A stretch of DNA of 64,000 bases, from positions 62,001-126,000 of the forward strand of contig NZ_JACBNX010000017.1 of the NCBI RefSeq assembly GCF_013403875.1, read 5' to 3'. The stretch's first letter is position 1. Each line of letters opens with the position of its first letter. The notes below the pieces were generated by a model. That model saw nothing but the letters and a program-made list of their open reading frames with translations, was not told the DNA's origin and searched no databases. The DNA is from Burkholderia guangdongensis. Lineage in GTDB: Bacteria; Pseudomonadota; Gammaproteobacteria; Burkholderiales; Burkholderiaceae. Positions 34,078 through 43,669 of the stretch are shown piece by piece. A program made the translations under genes and the position numbers.

Positions 34078-35187
34078 CTAGAAGCCGAACGATGCCGCCA
34101 ACTCGTCGATCAGCCCGCGCTGGAACGCGAGGAACCGCTCGCCGGGCTGTTGCTCGATCGCGAGCTCGAGCAGCGGATCGGCGACCTCGGTCCGCACGCC
34201 GGCCAGCTCTTCGACGATCGCGAGCCCGCAGAACGGCACGTACGCCTCCGAATAGCCGCCTTCGTGCACGATCGCGACGCGCCCCGCACAGTGGCGCTGT
34301 GCGGCCTCGATCACCGCGCGTGTCATGAAGCGGTAGCTGTCGCTGTGGAGCTGCATCCGCGCGAGCGGATCGACCGCGCTCGCGTCGAGCCCGCTCGCGA
34401 CGACGATCAGCTCCGGCCGGAAGCGTTCGAGCGCCGGCAGCACGATGCGCTCGAACGCGTAGCGGTACGCGTCGTCGCCGCTGCCCGCGAGCAGCGGCAC
34501 GTTCAGGTTCGCGCCGACGCCCGCGCCCGCGCCGCGATCGGCGTCGCCGCTGTAGCCGGGCGGGAAGCAGCGGTCCTGGTGCAGCGAGATCGTCAGCGTG
34601 TTCGGATCGTCGTAGTAGATCGACTGCGTGCCGTTGCCGTGATGCACGTCCCAGTCGATCACCGCGACGCGCCCGACGCCGTGCTTCGCGCGCGCGGCCT
34701 CGATCGCGATCGGGATGTTCGCGAGCAGGCAGAAGCCCATCGGACGATCGCGCAGGCAGTGGTGGCCAGGCGGGCGCGACAGCGCGTACGCGTGCCGCGC
34801 GCGCGAGTCGAGCACAGCGTCGACCGCCCCAATCGCGAGGCCCGCCGACAGCGCGGCGATTTCGTAACTCCCTTTGCCGAACGGCGCGAGATCGCCGAGG
34901 TCGCCGCCGTTCGCGTCGCTGAGCGCGCGGAACGCGTCGAGGTAGCTGGCCGGATGGATGCGCAGCAGATCGTCGGTCGTCGCGGCTGGTGCGCTGCGCA
35001 GGTCGAGTTGCGCGGCGAGGCCGGACGCCTGCACGAGCGACAGGAAGCGGCGTTTCGAGTCGGGCGATTCCGCATAGCCGGCGCTCGACGGCGGCTGCAC
35101 CCAGCCGCCGACCGGAAACAGCAGCGCGTGCGTGCCGCCGGTATGCCAGAACGTGCGTTCGTCGGTGAAGAAGGCAGTGCGATTCAT
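34078..35187 (-). CDS. Histone-deacetylase-family hydrolase (acetylpolyamine amidohydrolase-like)
   Basis: 369 residues. SRPPGHHCLRDRPMGFCLL carries the charge-relay histidines H142-H143; VIDWDVHHGNGTQSIYY carries zinc ligands D180 and H182; a later Asp in SGLDASAVDPLARM and the tyrosine in HEGGYSEAYVP complete the site. Bacterial members deacetylate polyamines or other small acetylated amines. It is third in a minus-strand cluster (porin, MFS, hydrolase); the ATG at 35187 lies 14 bp after the MFS stop, so it is co-translated. Context suggests uptake of an acetylated compound through porin and MFS followed by deacetylation. Confidence 0.92.
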   Translation of the reverse strand: MNRTAFFTDERTFWHTGGTHALLFPVGGWVQPPSSAGYAESPDSKRRFLSLVQASGLAAQLDLRSAPAATTDDLLRIHPASYLDAFRALSDANGGDLGDLAPFGKGSYEIAALSAGLAIGAVDAVLDSRARHAYALSRPPGHHCLRDRPMGFCLLANIPIAIEAARAKHGVGRVAVIDWDVHHGNGTQSIYYDDPNTLTISLHQDRCFPPGYSGDADRGAGAGVGANLNVPLLAGSGDDAYRYAFERIVLPALERFRPELIVVASGLDASAVDPLARMQLHSDSYRFMTRAVIEAAQRHCAGRVAIVHEGGYSEAYVPFCGLAIVEELAGVRTEVADPLLELAIEQQPGERFLAFQRGLIDELAASFGF

Positions 35188-35201
35188 GGAGAGAACTCCT
35201 G

Positions 35202-36416
35202 TCACGGTTGCGGAGAAAGGGCGTGCGCGCGGCGGTCGATGTGCAGCAGCGCGGCGAGCGACGCGACGGACACGACCGTCGCGATCACGAACAGCGCGCG
35301 CATCGTGCCGCCGGCGTCGAGCAGCAGGCCGGCGAGCAGCGGGCCGACCGCGAGACTGCCGCCGATCACGAGGTTCAGCGTCGCGATCAGGCGGCCCGAC
35401 GCGTCGATCCGCGCGATGGTCGCGAGCACGAACGGCAGCACGAACGTCCACGCGAACTTGAACGCGAAGATCGCCGCGCTGTAGCCGGTCGAATGCGGCC
35501 GCGTCGCGAGCGTGACGAGCGACGCGGCGAGCAGCGCATAGCCCGCGAACAGCATCGCGCGGCGCGCGATCCGTCCGCCGATGCACGATGCGAGCGCCGC
35601 GCCGGCGATGCCCATTACGCTCGCGATCGCGAGCACGCTGCCGGCCGACTGCGCGTCGAACCCGGCTTCGGCCGCGGCGCGGCTCGCGAAGGTCCAGACG
35701 CTGCCGATCGCGAGATAGAAGCTCGTCATCGCGCCGATCGCGAGCGCGACGAGCACGGTCGGCGCGACCGCGTGTTCGCGCTGCGCGGCGCGGGCCGGCG
35801 CGGGGCGGACACCGCGCGCGCCGAGCGCCGGCGGGAAGCCGCGCGACAGCGGCGACGCGCAGAGCGCGAGCACGCCGAGCGCGATGTACAGTGCGCGCAG
35901 CCCGAGCGCCGCGAACACCTGCGGCAGCACGAACAGGCCGATCGCGCCGGCGATCAGCTGGCCGACGACCCACAGGCCGTACACGCGGTCGCGGTTGTCG
36001 CTCGTCGCGGCGCTCGTCATGCACAGCACCATCAGCGTGCCGCCGCCGAGCATCGTCACCGCGCGCAGCGCGAGCAGCGCGACGAAGCCGGGCATCCACA
36101 GCGCGGTCAGCAGGTTGCCGGCGCAGAACACCGCGACCGCGCACGCGGCGACGCGGCGCGCGTCGACGCGTCCGAGCCACAGGTACGAAGGAAAGGTCGC
36201 AAAGCTGTACGCGCCGAGCTCGACGAAGAAGTAGGTGCCGATCTGCGACGCGGACAGCCCGAGCTGCGTCGCGAGCTGCGCGGCGACGGCCGGCGCGACG
36301 AGCAGGATCAGCGGCGTGATCGCCGCGAACGCGACGAGCGCGGCGAGCGTCGAGCGGGCGAACGTCGGTGCGTCGCCGGCGAACGGGAGCGCGGCATCCG
36401 GTGGGAGTGTCTTCAT
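35202..36416 (-). CDS. MFS transporter
   Basis: 404 residues from ATG 36416 (MKTLPPDAALPF). Twelve hydrophobic helices; conserved charged residues are few, and the loop 2-3 motif is modified (YLWLGRVDARRVAACA). VYGLWVVGQLIAGAIGLFVL is in the central region. YbfB/arabinose-efflux-like group, cannot assign import or export. Middle gene between the porin (34 bp) and the deacetylase-like gene (14 bp), therefore one transcription unit with them. An upstream extension to 36518 is in frame but has no hydrophobic or family match. Confidence 0.88.
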   Translation of the reverse strand: MKTLPPDAALPFAGDAPTFARSTLAALVAFAAITPLILLVAPAVAAQLATQLGLSASQIGTYFFVELGAYSFATFPSYLWLGRVDARRVAACAVAVFCAGNLLTALWMPGFVALLALRAVTMLGGGTLMVLCMTSAATSDNRDRVYGLWVVGQLIAGAIGLFVLPQVFAALGLRALYIALGVLALCASPLSRGFPPALGARGVRPAPARAAQREHAVAPTVLVALAIGAMTSFYLAIGSVWTFASRAAAEAGFDAQSAGSVLAIASVMGIAGAALASCIGGRIARRAMLFAGYALLAASLVTLATRPHSTGYSAAIFAFKFAWTFVLPFVLATIARIDASGRLIATLNLVIGGSLAVGPLLAGLLLDAGGTMRALFVIATVVSVASLAALLHIDRRAHALSPQP

Positions 36417-36450
36417 GATGGAATCTCGAGAAAGGAGGGCGTGGAGCGGA

Positions 36451-37503
36451 TCAGAACAGGTGATACATGCCGAGCATCGCGCCGAACTGCGACGTGCCGG
36501 CGAGCGGCGTCGGGTCATATTCGTAGACGGTCTGCGAGCTCTGTCCGCCGTTGCGTGCGTAGCCGAGGTTCAGGTACGCGACCGTGCGCTTCGACAGCGC
36601 GTACGTGGTGCTCGCGACGAACAGCGTCGGATGCCCGATCGCGGGCGTGCGCGAATCGGTGTGGTATGCGCCGACATTCAGTCCGACGAACGGCGTCGCC
36701 TGATAGCGGGCACCGCCCCAGACGATCGTGCGCGGCGCGTCGAGATCGCCGGTGCGCCGCTCGACGCCCGCATAGAGCGTGAGCGGCAGCGCGTCGAACG
36801 CGTAGCGCGCGGCGAGCGTGCCGATCTCGCGGCGCAGCGCGGACGTATCGCCGGCCGCGGACACGTCACCGTACGACTCGTGCAGCACGACGCTCGCCGA
36901 CAGCCGGTTGCTGGTGAACTGGCCGCCGAGCTCGAGCACGCGGCCGGCGCGCGAATTGCCGGCGACGCCGGCCGTCGCGGCGAGCGCTTCGGCGTCGAAG
37001 CCGGCGAACGTCGGCGACTGGTACTTGGCCGAGCTGTCGAGGAAGTTCGCGGTCATCGGCACGATCACGCCCTGGCCGCTGTACGACGCGTACCACAGCG
37101 GGTCGTAGAACAGCGTTTTGTCGAACAGCACGCTGAACTGCCGGCCGAACGTGAACGTGCCCGCCGGCCCGGCGAGGCCCAGATACGCGCCGCGGAAGAA
37201 CGCGTAGCCGGGCACGGTCGCGGTGCCGTCGTTCACGTTGATGCCCTGCTCGAGCTTAAACAGCGCGTGCCAGCCGCCGCCGAGCTCCTCGGTGCCTTTC
37301 AGGCCGATCTGCGACGGCAGTACGCCGTAGTTCTGCAACTGCCACGCGGCATGGCGGCCGTCGGCGTGCGTCAGATACTGCACGCCGGCGTCGAGCGCGC
37401 CGTACAGCGTGACGGACGACTGCGCGTGCGCGGCGGCGCCGCACGTGGCGAGCGCCACGGCGATGGCAGCGGCCGCGGCCGAGCGGATGAAGCGCGGGGT
37501 CAT
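36451..37503 (-). CDS. Outer-membrane porin (Gram-negative OmpC/Omp32 type)
   Basis: 350 residues. Signal peptide MTPRFIRSAAAAAIAVALAT...AAAHAQ, then SSVTLYGALDAGVQYLTHAD, the standard betaproteobacterial porin start. KGTEELGGGWHALFKLEQGI, YLGLAGPAGTFTFGRQFSVL (loop 3 region) and the terminal strand ending MYHLF with C-terminal Phe, which is required for outer-membrane assembly, are visible. It forms a 16-stranded trimeric channel. First gene of the operon with MFS and deacetylase-like hydrolase; divergent from a LuxR regulator. Confidence 0.93.
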   Translation of the reverse strand: MTPRFIRSAAAAAIAVALATCGAAAHAQSSVTLYGALDAGVQYLTHADGRHAAWQLQNYGVLPSQIGLKGTEELGGGWHALFKLEQGINVNDGTATVPGYAFFRGAYLGLAGPAGTFTFGRQFSVLFDKTLFYDPLWYASYSGQGVIVPMTANFLDSSAKYQSPTFAGFDAEALAATAGVAGNSRAGRVLELGGQFTSNRLSASVVLHESYGDVSAAGDTSALRREIGTLAARYAFDALPLTLYAGVERRTGDLDAPRTIVWGGARYQATPFVGLNVGAYHTDSRTPAIGHPTLFVASTTYALSKRTVAYLNLGYARNGGQSSQTVYEYDPTPLAGTSQFGAMLGMYHLF

Positions 37504-37805
37504 GACGTTGGGTTCTCCATACCGTTGATGTGTCGTTGTCGTGTGATCCGGTGACGCAGTGTCGGTAGCGGGAAAGCGGCCGGGAAGTCGTTCAGATGGA
37601 CGGTGCGGAAAACCCGCGGTGCGCGCCGCGGCGTGCGCAGGCGACGGTACCGAGCGATGGGCGATGGCTCGCCGGGTGCCCGACCCGTTCAAATGGATGG
37701 GGTTGCCGCGCGTTCGCGCGCAGGGTCCCGCCAAAAAAGCCGCTCGCTATAATCGGCTGGTCAACGTTGCGCGCAAGGTCGGCCCGGCGGGCGAAGGAGC
37801 GGGGT
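37504..37805. promoter_or_regulatory. Divergent promoter region of porin operon and LuxR gene
   Basis: 302 bp, no gene. Plus strand: a consensus TATAAT at 37748-37753, 53 bp before the LuxR GTG start; no clear -35 at 17 bp spacing, as expected for an activated promoter. GAAGGAG (37794-37800) is the LuxR ribosome binding site. No clear dyad operator was found. Confidence 0.5.
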
Positions 37806-38975
37806 GTGAGGATCACGACGGCTACAGGGCAGGAGAGCGACGCATTGCGTGACGTGCCGGCGGCGATCGTGCTGGACGAATCCGCGTGGCCCGCGCAGCC
37901 GCCGCGGCGCGCCGATTTCGACGGCGTCGACGACAGCGGCGGCGGCAGCAGCAGCGGCGGCGGATCGGCCGCGCACGCGCTCGGCCTGCTGCTGCTCGAT
38001 CTGTACGCGGTCGCGGGGCAGGCGGGCATCGGCGAATTCGAATGCCGGTTCTTCGCGCTCCTGCGCGAGTTCGTGCCGTTCGATGCCGCGTGGACCGGCG
38101 TCGCGACCCACACGCCGGCCGGCCCGGTGATGCACAACAGCTTCCTCTATCGATTGCCCGACGCGTTCTTCGCGGACTGGAAGCGCGTACGCGACTGCGA
38201 TCCGCTCGCGCACCGCACGCTGCGCGGCGCCTATGGCCGTGCGGTGCGGCTGTCGGTCGTCGAACCGGGGCTCGATCCGCGCTTTCGCGACTGGTGCGTG
38301 AAGTACGGGCTCGCGCAACTGATGTGCGTGTGCGCGTTCGACCGCCGCTTCGGGCTGACGACCTTCCTGTCAATCTACCGTCAGGGTCTCAATCGCCCGT
38401 TCGACGACGACGACGCGCATCGCCTCGAAAATCTGATTCCGCACATGGCCGCCGCGCTGACGATCAATCGCGCGGCGCAACTGACGCGCGGGCGCGGCGA
38501 CGCATCGACGCCGGCCGTGCGCGCGCTGTGCGACAACTTCGGCGTGCTGCATCACGCGGACCCGGGGTTCGACGCGGCGCTGCGGACCGAGTGGCCGGCG
38601 CTGCCGGCCGCGCAACTGCCGGAGCCGCTCGTCGCGCATCTGCGGCGGCGGCCGGGGCAACCGTTCGAAGGTGATGCGCTGCGGGTCGCGTGCGTGCCGG
38701 TCGGGGGCCTGTTCCAGCTCGAGGCGCGGCCGCGCTCGCTGCTCGATCGGCTGAGCCCGCGCGAGCTCGCCGCGATCCGCTTCTACGGCGCCGGACGCTC
38801 GCACAAGGAAGTCGCGCAGCAGATGGACATCTCGCCGACGACCGTGCGCCACTATCTGCGCTGCGCGTACCGGAAGCTCGGGATGCACGACAAGAGCCAG
38901 ATCGCGAGCGTGCTCGGCGGGGCCGATGGCGCGATGCCCGGCCCGCCGGCGACCGAGGACGGCTCGCCGCACTGA
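37806..38975 (+). CDS. LuxR-family transcriptional regulator
   Basis: 389 residues from GTG 37806, chosen because GAAGGAG lies 5 nt upstream; the frame runs back to 37596 without support. N-terminal segment ends in a flexible Gly/Ser linker DSGGGSSSGGGSAAHA (about residues 39-54). A central sensory region without quorum-sensing (acyl-HSL) motifs is followed by the C-terminal HTH: LDRLSPRELAAIRFYGAGRS, HKEVAQQMDISPTTVRHYLR and KLGMHDKSQIASVL. Probably regulates the divergent porin-MFS-hydrolase operon (inference from position). Effector unknown. Confidence 0.88.
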   Translation: MRITTATGQESDALRDVPAAIVLDESAWPAQPPRRADFDGVDDSGGGSSSGGGSAAHALGLLLLDLYAVAGQAGIGEFECRFFALLREFVPFDAAWTGVATHTPAGPVMHNSFLYRLPDAFFADWKRVRDCDPLAHRTLRGAYGRAVRLSVVEPGLDPRFRDWCVKYGLAQLMCVCAFDRRFGLTTFLSIYRQGLNRPFDDDDAHRLENLIPHMAAALTINRAAQLTRGRGDASTPAVRALCDNFGVLHHADPGFDAALRTEWPALPAAQLPEPLVAHLRRRPGQPFEGDALRVACVPVGGLFQLEARPRSLLDRLSPRELAAIRFYGAGRSHKEVAQQMDISPTTVRHYLRCAYRKLGMHDKSQIASVLGGADGAMPGPPATEDGSPH

Positions 38976-39074
38976 GTGCGACACGTTGCCTGGAAAACGG
39001 GGATGGTTGTGAATGCAACCATTCCGGCCTATGCTCGTCGACTCGGACACGAGACAGAGCACCTGGAGCACACG

Positions 39075-40073
39075 ATGAACGAGTTGAATCCCCCGCCGGC
39101 GCGGGCGGCGATCGTCGGCGTTGGCGCGATCGGCGGGCTGCTCGCGGCCGCGCTGTCGCGCGCGGGCATGACCGTGAGCGCATACGCGCGCGGCGCGACA
39201 CTCGACGCGCTGAATGCGCATGGCGTGCGCGTGATCGACGAGCATGGCGACACGTCGTCGGTCGCGGTGGTCGCGAGCGACGACGCGGCGGCGCTCGGCG
39301 TGCAGGATTACGTGGTGATCGCGCTGAAGGCGCAGACGCTTCCGACGCTCGCCGCGCGGCTCGCGCCGCTCGTCGGGCCGCACACGGTGATCGTCGCGGC
39401 GATGAACGGGCTGCCGTGGTGGTTCACGCACGGGCTCGCGGGGCCGCTCGACGGCGCGCGGCTCGACGCGGTCGATCCGGACGGCGCGGTGTCGGCGGCG
39501 CTGCCGTCCGCGCAGACGATCGGTTGCGTCGTGCACCTGTCGTCGAGCACCGACGCGCCGGGCGTGGTGCGCCGCGGGCGCGGCAACCGGCTGATCGTCG
39601 GCGCGCCGGATCCGGCGCGCGAGGCCGCCGCCGCGCGCTTCGCGGCGGCGCTCGCGGCGGGCGGCTTCGACGTCGGGACGACGCCCACGATTCGCGCGGA
39701 AATCTGGACGAAGCTCTGGGGCAATATGAACATGAATCCGCTGAGCGCATTGACGGGCTCGACCGCGGACCGCCTGCTCGACGATCCGCTGACCCGGACG
39801 CTCGCGCTGCGGATGATGGAGGAGGCGGCCGCGATCGGCGCGCGGCTCGGCCTCGATACGGGGATGAGCGGCCCGGACCGGATCGCGATGACGCGCAAGC
39901 TCGGCGCGTTCAGGACGTCGATGCTGCAGGATTTCGAAGCGGGCCGCGCGCTCGAGATCGGGCCGATCCTCGGCGTGTTTCCGGAACTGGGGCGCAAGCT
40001 CGACGTGCCGACGCCGTACTGCGACGCGGTGCTCGGGCTGCTGCGGCAGCGGGCGGCGAACAGCGGGCTCTAG
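39075..40073 (+). CDS. 2-dehydropantoate 2-reductase (ketopantoate reductase) family enzyme
   Basis: 332 residues from ATG 39075 with GGAG 7 nt upstream. AAIVGVGAIGGLLAAALSRAG is the NADPH Rossmann motif (GxGxxG). The ApbA/PanE C-terminal domain has EIWTKLWGNMNMNPLSALTG, carrying the catalytic Lys and Asn of the family, and a final GRALEIGPILGVFPELGRKL segment. Reaction class: NADPH-dependent reduction of ketopantoate or a related 2-oxo acid. Burkholderia genomes carry several paralogues, so the pantothenate role is not certain. 99 bp after the LuxR gene. Confidence 0.9.
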   Translation: MNELNPPPARAAIVGVGAIGGLLAAALSRAGMTVSAYARGATLDALNAHGVRVIDEHGDTSSVAVVASDDAAALGVQDYVVIALKAQTLPTLAARLAPLVGPHTVIVAAMNGLPWWFTHGLAGPLDGARLDAVDPDGAVSAALPSAQTIGCVVHLSSSTDAPGVVRRGRGNRLIVGAPDPAREAAAARFAAALAAGGFDVGTTPTIRAEIWTKLWGNMNMNPLSALTGSTADRLLDDPLTRTLALRMMEEAAAIGARLGLDTGMSGPDRIAMTRKLGAFRTSMLQDFEAGRALEIGPILGVFPELGRKLDVPTPYCDAVLGLLRQRAANSGL

Positions 40074-40191
40074 CGCGTCGGCGGGCGGCAACGAGCGGGC
40101 TGGAGGCCGCTGCGGTGCGTCGGCGGGCGGGCAACGAGCGGCGGCGAGCCGAAGCGTGCCGGCCCACCGCAGCGAGCCGACCCGTGCCGCG

Positions 40192-40641
40192 TCAGTCCTC
40201 GCGCGCGATCGCGTGCGCGAGAACCTTGTCGAGCAGCCGCTCGAAGGTTTGCCGCTCGGCGTCGCTCAGGCATTCGAGCAGCCCGTCGTTCCATTTGCGC
40301 GCGATCGGCATGATTTTCCGGTACAGCGCGCGGCCGTCGGGCGTCAGCGAGATCAGCACGATCCGGCCGTCCTCGTCGCTCGCGCAGCGCGCGAGCAGCC
40401 CTTGCCGCAGCAGCGCCTCGGCCGCGCGGCTCGCCTGGCTCTTGTCGAGATGCGTGTGGCGCGCGAGATCCATGATCGACAGCGGCCCGAATGCGCCGAC
40501 CACCGCGATCACGCGCGCCTCGGGCACCGAGACGTCGAGCTTGTGCCGATAGCGCTCGCCGATCCCGCGATCGGAGCGTTTCGTCAGCATGTGCAGGCGG
40601 TAGGTCAGCAATTGATCGAGCCCGGCTTGGTGACCTTTCAT
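40192..40641 (-). CDS. MarR-family transcriptional regulator
   Basis: 149 residues. Winged HTH: RVIAVVGAFGPLSIMDLARH, LDKSQASRAAEALLRQGLLA and the wing RCASDEDGRIVLISLTPDGR. Dimerising terminal helices flank it. It typically represses a neighbouring gene and is released by a small phenolic or metabolite ligand. It lies 70 bp after the glycerate kinase gene on the same strand, so it could be its co-transcribed regulator. Confidence 0.92.
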   Translation of the reverse strand: MKGHQAGLDQLLTYRLHMLTKRSDRGIGERYRHKLDVSVPEARVIAVVGAFGPLSIMDLARHTHLDKSQASRAAEALLRQGLLARCASDEDGRIVLISLTPDGRALYRKIMPIARKWNDGLLECLSDAERQTFERLLDKVLAHAIARED

Positions 40642-40711
40642 GGCGGATCCTGATGGAAGAGGGCGGCCGGCGTCGTCGGGTGCTGCACCCGGGCGACGGC
40701 CGCCGCGGGTC

Positions 40712-41857
40712 TCAGCGCGCGCCGTACTTCAGGCGCGTCAGTTGCTCCGCCTCGTTCGCGAGGAGGCGGGCCGCGTCGCGGATCGCGACGTCGAGCGTGA
40801 TCGGCCCCGGCGCCGGCGAGAAGCAGCCGCGGAAGTGCTCGGACAGTGCCGGCAGCGCGGCCGAATCGACGGCGCCCGACAGCAGCGACGCCGGCACGCC
40901 CGCGTCGCGCGCATGGCGGCACGCGATGAACGGCGCCTTGCCGTGCAGCGTCTGCGCGTCGGAGCGGCCTTCGCCGGTGATCAGCCAGTCGGCGCCTTCG
41001 AGCGCCGCGTCGAGCCCGATCTGCCGCGCGACGACCTCGGCGCCCGCCTCGAAGCGCGCGCCGAGCATATGCAGCGCGAAGCCCAGGCCGCCCGCCGCGC
41101 CGGCGCCGGGCAGGTCGCGGCCTTTGCGGCCGAGCGCCGCCTCGAGCAGGTCGGCGAAGTGGCCGAGCGCCGCGTCGAGCGTCGCGACCTGCTCCGGCGT
41201 CACGCCCTTTTGCGGGCCGAACACCGCGGTCGCGCCGTGCGCGCCGGTCAGCGGATTGTCGACGTCGGACATGCCGACGAACTGCGTGTCGGCGATGCGC
41301 GGATCGAGCCCCGACGCGTCGATGCGCGCGACGTCGCCGAGCCGCGCGGGCGTCGGCTCGACCGGCTGGCCGGCCGCGTCGAAGCAGCGCAGCCCGAGCC
41401 CGGCGAGGAGCCCGGCGCCGGCGTCGTTCGTGCTGCTGCCGCCGAGCGCGACGAAGAAGTGGCGCACGCCGTCGTCGAGCAGCTGGCGGATCGCGTCGCC
41501 CATGCCGCGCGTGCTGCGCGCGTCGACGGGCACGCTCATCCCGACCGGATCGGTGATGCCGACGATCTCGGCCGTCTCGACGATGGCGGTGCGCGCGTCG
41601 ATCACGCCGACGGCCGCATCGTGCGCGGCGAGCGACGCGCCGGCGACGCTCAGCGTGCGGCGTGTGCCGCCGTGCGCGAGCATCGCGTCGAGCGTGCCTT
41701 CGCCGCCGTCGGCCATCGGGCAGCAGCGCACGACCGCGTCGGGCCGCGCGCGGCGAATGCCGGCGGCAATCGCGTCCGCGACCCCGGCGGCGGACAGGGA
41801 ACCCTTGAACGAATCGGGTGCGATGACGACGACGGGCGCGGACGAGGGAAGCGGCAT
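40712..41857 (-). CDS. Glycerate kinase (GarK/GlxK family)
   Basis: 381 residues from ATG 41857, with GGAGACATC just upstream. VVVIAPDSFKGSLSAAGVAD is the N-terminal family signature; ADGGEGTLDAML, VALGGSSTNDAGAGLLAGLG, FGPQKGVTPEQVATLD and DWLITGEGRSDAQTLHGKAP are diagnostic. It phosphorylates D-glycerate (to 2-phosphoglycerate in class II enzymes) in glyoxylate/aldarate use. No other aldarate genes are nearby; the MarR gene follows. Confidence 0.93.
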   Translation of the reverse strand: MPLPSSAPVVVIAPDSFKGSLSAAGVADAIAAGIRRARPDAVVRCCPMADGGEGTLDAMLAHGGTRRTLSVAGASLAAHDAAVGVIDARTAIVETAEIVGITDPVGMSVPVDARSTRGMGDAIRQLLDDGVRHFFVALGGSSTNDAGAGLLAGLGLRCFDAAGQPVEPTPARLGDVARIDASGLDPRIADTQFVGMSDVDNPLTGAHGATAVFGPQKGVTPEQVATLDAALGHFADLLEAALGRKGRDLPGAGAAGGLGFALHMLGARFEAGAEVVARQIGLDAALEGADWLITGEGRSDAQTLHGKAPFIACRHARDAGVPASLLSGAVDSAALPALSEHFRGCFSPAPGPITLDVAIRDAARLLANEAEQLTRLKYGAR

Positions 41858-42316
41858 GATGTCTCCGGTTGACGTGGATTGGCGTGGATTTTGCGTGATT
41901 GGTAGGATGAATCGTTGCCGCGCGGTGCGGGCGGCGCGCGGGTGCGTGCCGTCCGCGCCGCGCGGCCTGTTCATCCGCGCGTGCGATCCAGTTTGGCAGC
42001 AGCTTAGCAGGATGCCGCGCGCGCATCGATACTGCGAATGGCATAACGGCCATTCGCGCGTGTATTGGCTACGTGAGGCTATGTGCAGCTACATGAAGCC
42101 GCACAGGCGGCCGTGTAATCGGGCGAGACCCGGCGCGACCCGGCGCGGGGGCGGGCAATCTGGCGGTGCGGGGGAAATTGTTTGCTAGAATAGCCGATTC
42201 TTCCGGCCCAAACCGTGTTTGGAGTCGCCCCGGTGCGGGTGCGGTGTAAGACGCCTTCAGGCAGGCTCGGCAAGGAAACCCCGATTCGCTCGAATAATTT
42301 TAGGACGATTGAAGCC
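41858..42316. other. Gap between glycerate kinase and trigger factor
   Basis: 459 bp without a supported gene. TAGAAT at 42186-42191 is a good -10 for tig (126-131 bp upstream of ATG), implying a long leader; no matching -35. GACCCGGCGC occurs twice in tandem near 42126-42145. Short frames here have no ribosome binding site. Confidence 0.45.
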
Positions 42317-43669
42317 ATGGCTAACGTTGTTGAAAACCTCGGCAAGCTCGAACGCCGCGTGACGATTTCCTTGCCGAAGGAAGTCGTGCAGAAGGAAGTC
42401 GACGCCCGTATTCAGAAACTCGCGAAGAACGTGCGCATGCCGGGTTTCCGCCCGGGCAAGGTGCCGCTCAAGATGGTCACGCAACAATATGCGGGGCAGG
42501 TCGAGGCCGAAGTGCTGAGCGACAAGGTTGGCCAGGAATTCTTCACGATCAGCCGCGCGGAAAACCTGCGTGTCGCGGGCCAGCCGAGCTTCGCGCCGAC
42601 GCAGAGCGAGCCGGCCCCCGACGCGTACGCGTTCGACGCGACGTTCGAGGTCTACCCGGAAGTGACGATCGGCGATCTGGCGAACGCTGAAGTCGAGCGC
42701 TCGACGACGACGATCGGCGACGCCGAGATCGACCGCACGCTCGACATCCTGCGCAAGCAGCGCGTGCACTTCCACGTGCGCGGCGAAGCCGGCGAGCACG
42801 GCGACGGCGGCGCGGACGCGGCCGCGCAGAACGGCGATCGCGTGACGGTCGACTTCGTCGGCAAGCTCGACGGCGTCGCGTTCCAGGGCGGCACCGCGGA
42901 AGATTTCCCGTTCGTGCTCGGCGAAGGCCGCATGCTGCCGGAATTCGAAACGGCGGCGCTCGGCCTGAAGAACGGCGAATCGCGCGAATTCGACCTGAAG
43001 TTCCCGGACGATTATCACGGCAAGGACGTCGCCGGCAAGACCGCGCAGTTCACGGTCACGATGAAGAAGATCGAGTGGCCGCACATGCCGGCGATCGACG
43101 AGGACTTCGCGAAGTCGCTCGGCATCGAGGACGGCGATCAGACGAAGATGCGCGCCGAGATCAAGGACAACCTCGAGCGCGAAGCGAAGCGCCGCACGCA
43201 GGCGATCGTGAAGAACCAGGTGATGGACGCGCTGCTGAAGATCTCCGAGCTCGACGTGCCGAAGGCGCTGATCGAGCAGGATCAGCTGCGCCTCGTCGAG
43301 ATGGCGCGTCAGGACCTCGCGCAGCGCGGTGTGCCGAACGCGAAGGACGCGCCGATTCCGGCCGAGATGTTCGCCGAGCAGGCAGAGCGTCGCGTGAAGC
43401 TGGGCCTGGTGCTCGCCGAGCTCGTGAAGGCGAACGGCCTCGAGGCGAAGCCGGAACAGATCCGCGCGGAAGTCGACGAGTTCGCGAAGAGCTACGAAGA
43501 CCCGAAGGAAGTGGTCCGCTGGTATTATTCGAACCAGCAGCGCCTCGCCGAGATGGAAGCGTTCGTCGTTGAGAGCAACGTCGTCGATTTCGTGCTGGGC
43601 AAGGCGAAGGTGACGGACAAGGAAGTGAGCTTCGAGGCACTGGCGAGCGCATCGGCGCAGCAGGCTTAA
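42317..43669 (+). CDS. tig: Trigger factor, ribosome-associated chaperone/prolyl isomerase
   Basis: 450 residues from ATG 42317 (MANVVENLGKLERRVTISLP). The ribosome-binding signature is NVRMPGFRPGKVPLKMV (about residues 36-52). The FKBP-type isomerase domain (about 155-250) has GDRVTVDFVGKLDGVAFQGG and FKFPDDYHGKDVAGKTAQF-like sequence, followed by the long helical arms. It binds L23 at the exit tunnel and shields nascent chains. First of tig-clpP-clpX-lon. The frame upstream to 42215 is not family sequence. Confidence 0.97.
   Translation: MANVVENLGKLERRVTISLPKEVVQKEVDARIQKLAKNVRMPGFRPGKVPLKMVTQQYAGQVEAEVLSDKVGQEFFTISRAENLRVAGQPSFAPTQSEPAPDAYAFDATFEVYPEVTIGDLANAEVERSTTTIGDAEIDRTLDILRKQRVHFHVRGEAGEHGDGGADAAAQNGDRVTVDFVGKLDGVAFQGGTAEDFPFVLGEGRMLPEFETAALGLKNGESREFDLKFPDDYHGKDVAGKTAQFTVTMKKIEWPHMPAIDEDFAKSLGIEDGDQTKMRAEIKDNLEREAKRRTQAIVKNQVMDALLKISELDVPKALIEQDQLRLVEMARQDLAQRGVPNAKDAPIPAEMFAEQAERRVKLGLVLAELVKANGLEAKPEQIRAEVDEFAKSYEDPKEVVRWYYSNQQRLAEMEAFVVESNVVDFVLGKAKVTDKEVSFEALASASAQQA

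Noticed and set aside
34078..36180. 700-aa apparent fusion protein
   Set aside because: Only the part from 35187 down is the deacetylase-like protein; the N-terminal 331 residues are an out-of-frame shadow of the MFS gene.
37596..37805. N-terminal extension of the LuxR protein
   Set aside because: No ribosome binding site, no family-like sequence and it spans the TATAAT promoter element; GTG 37806 has GAAGGAG upstream.
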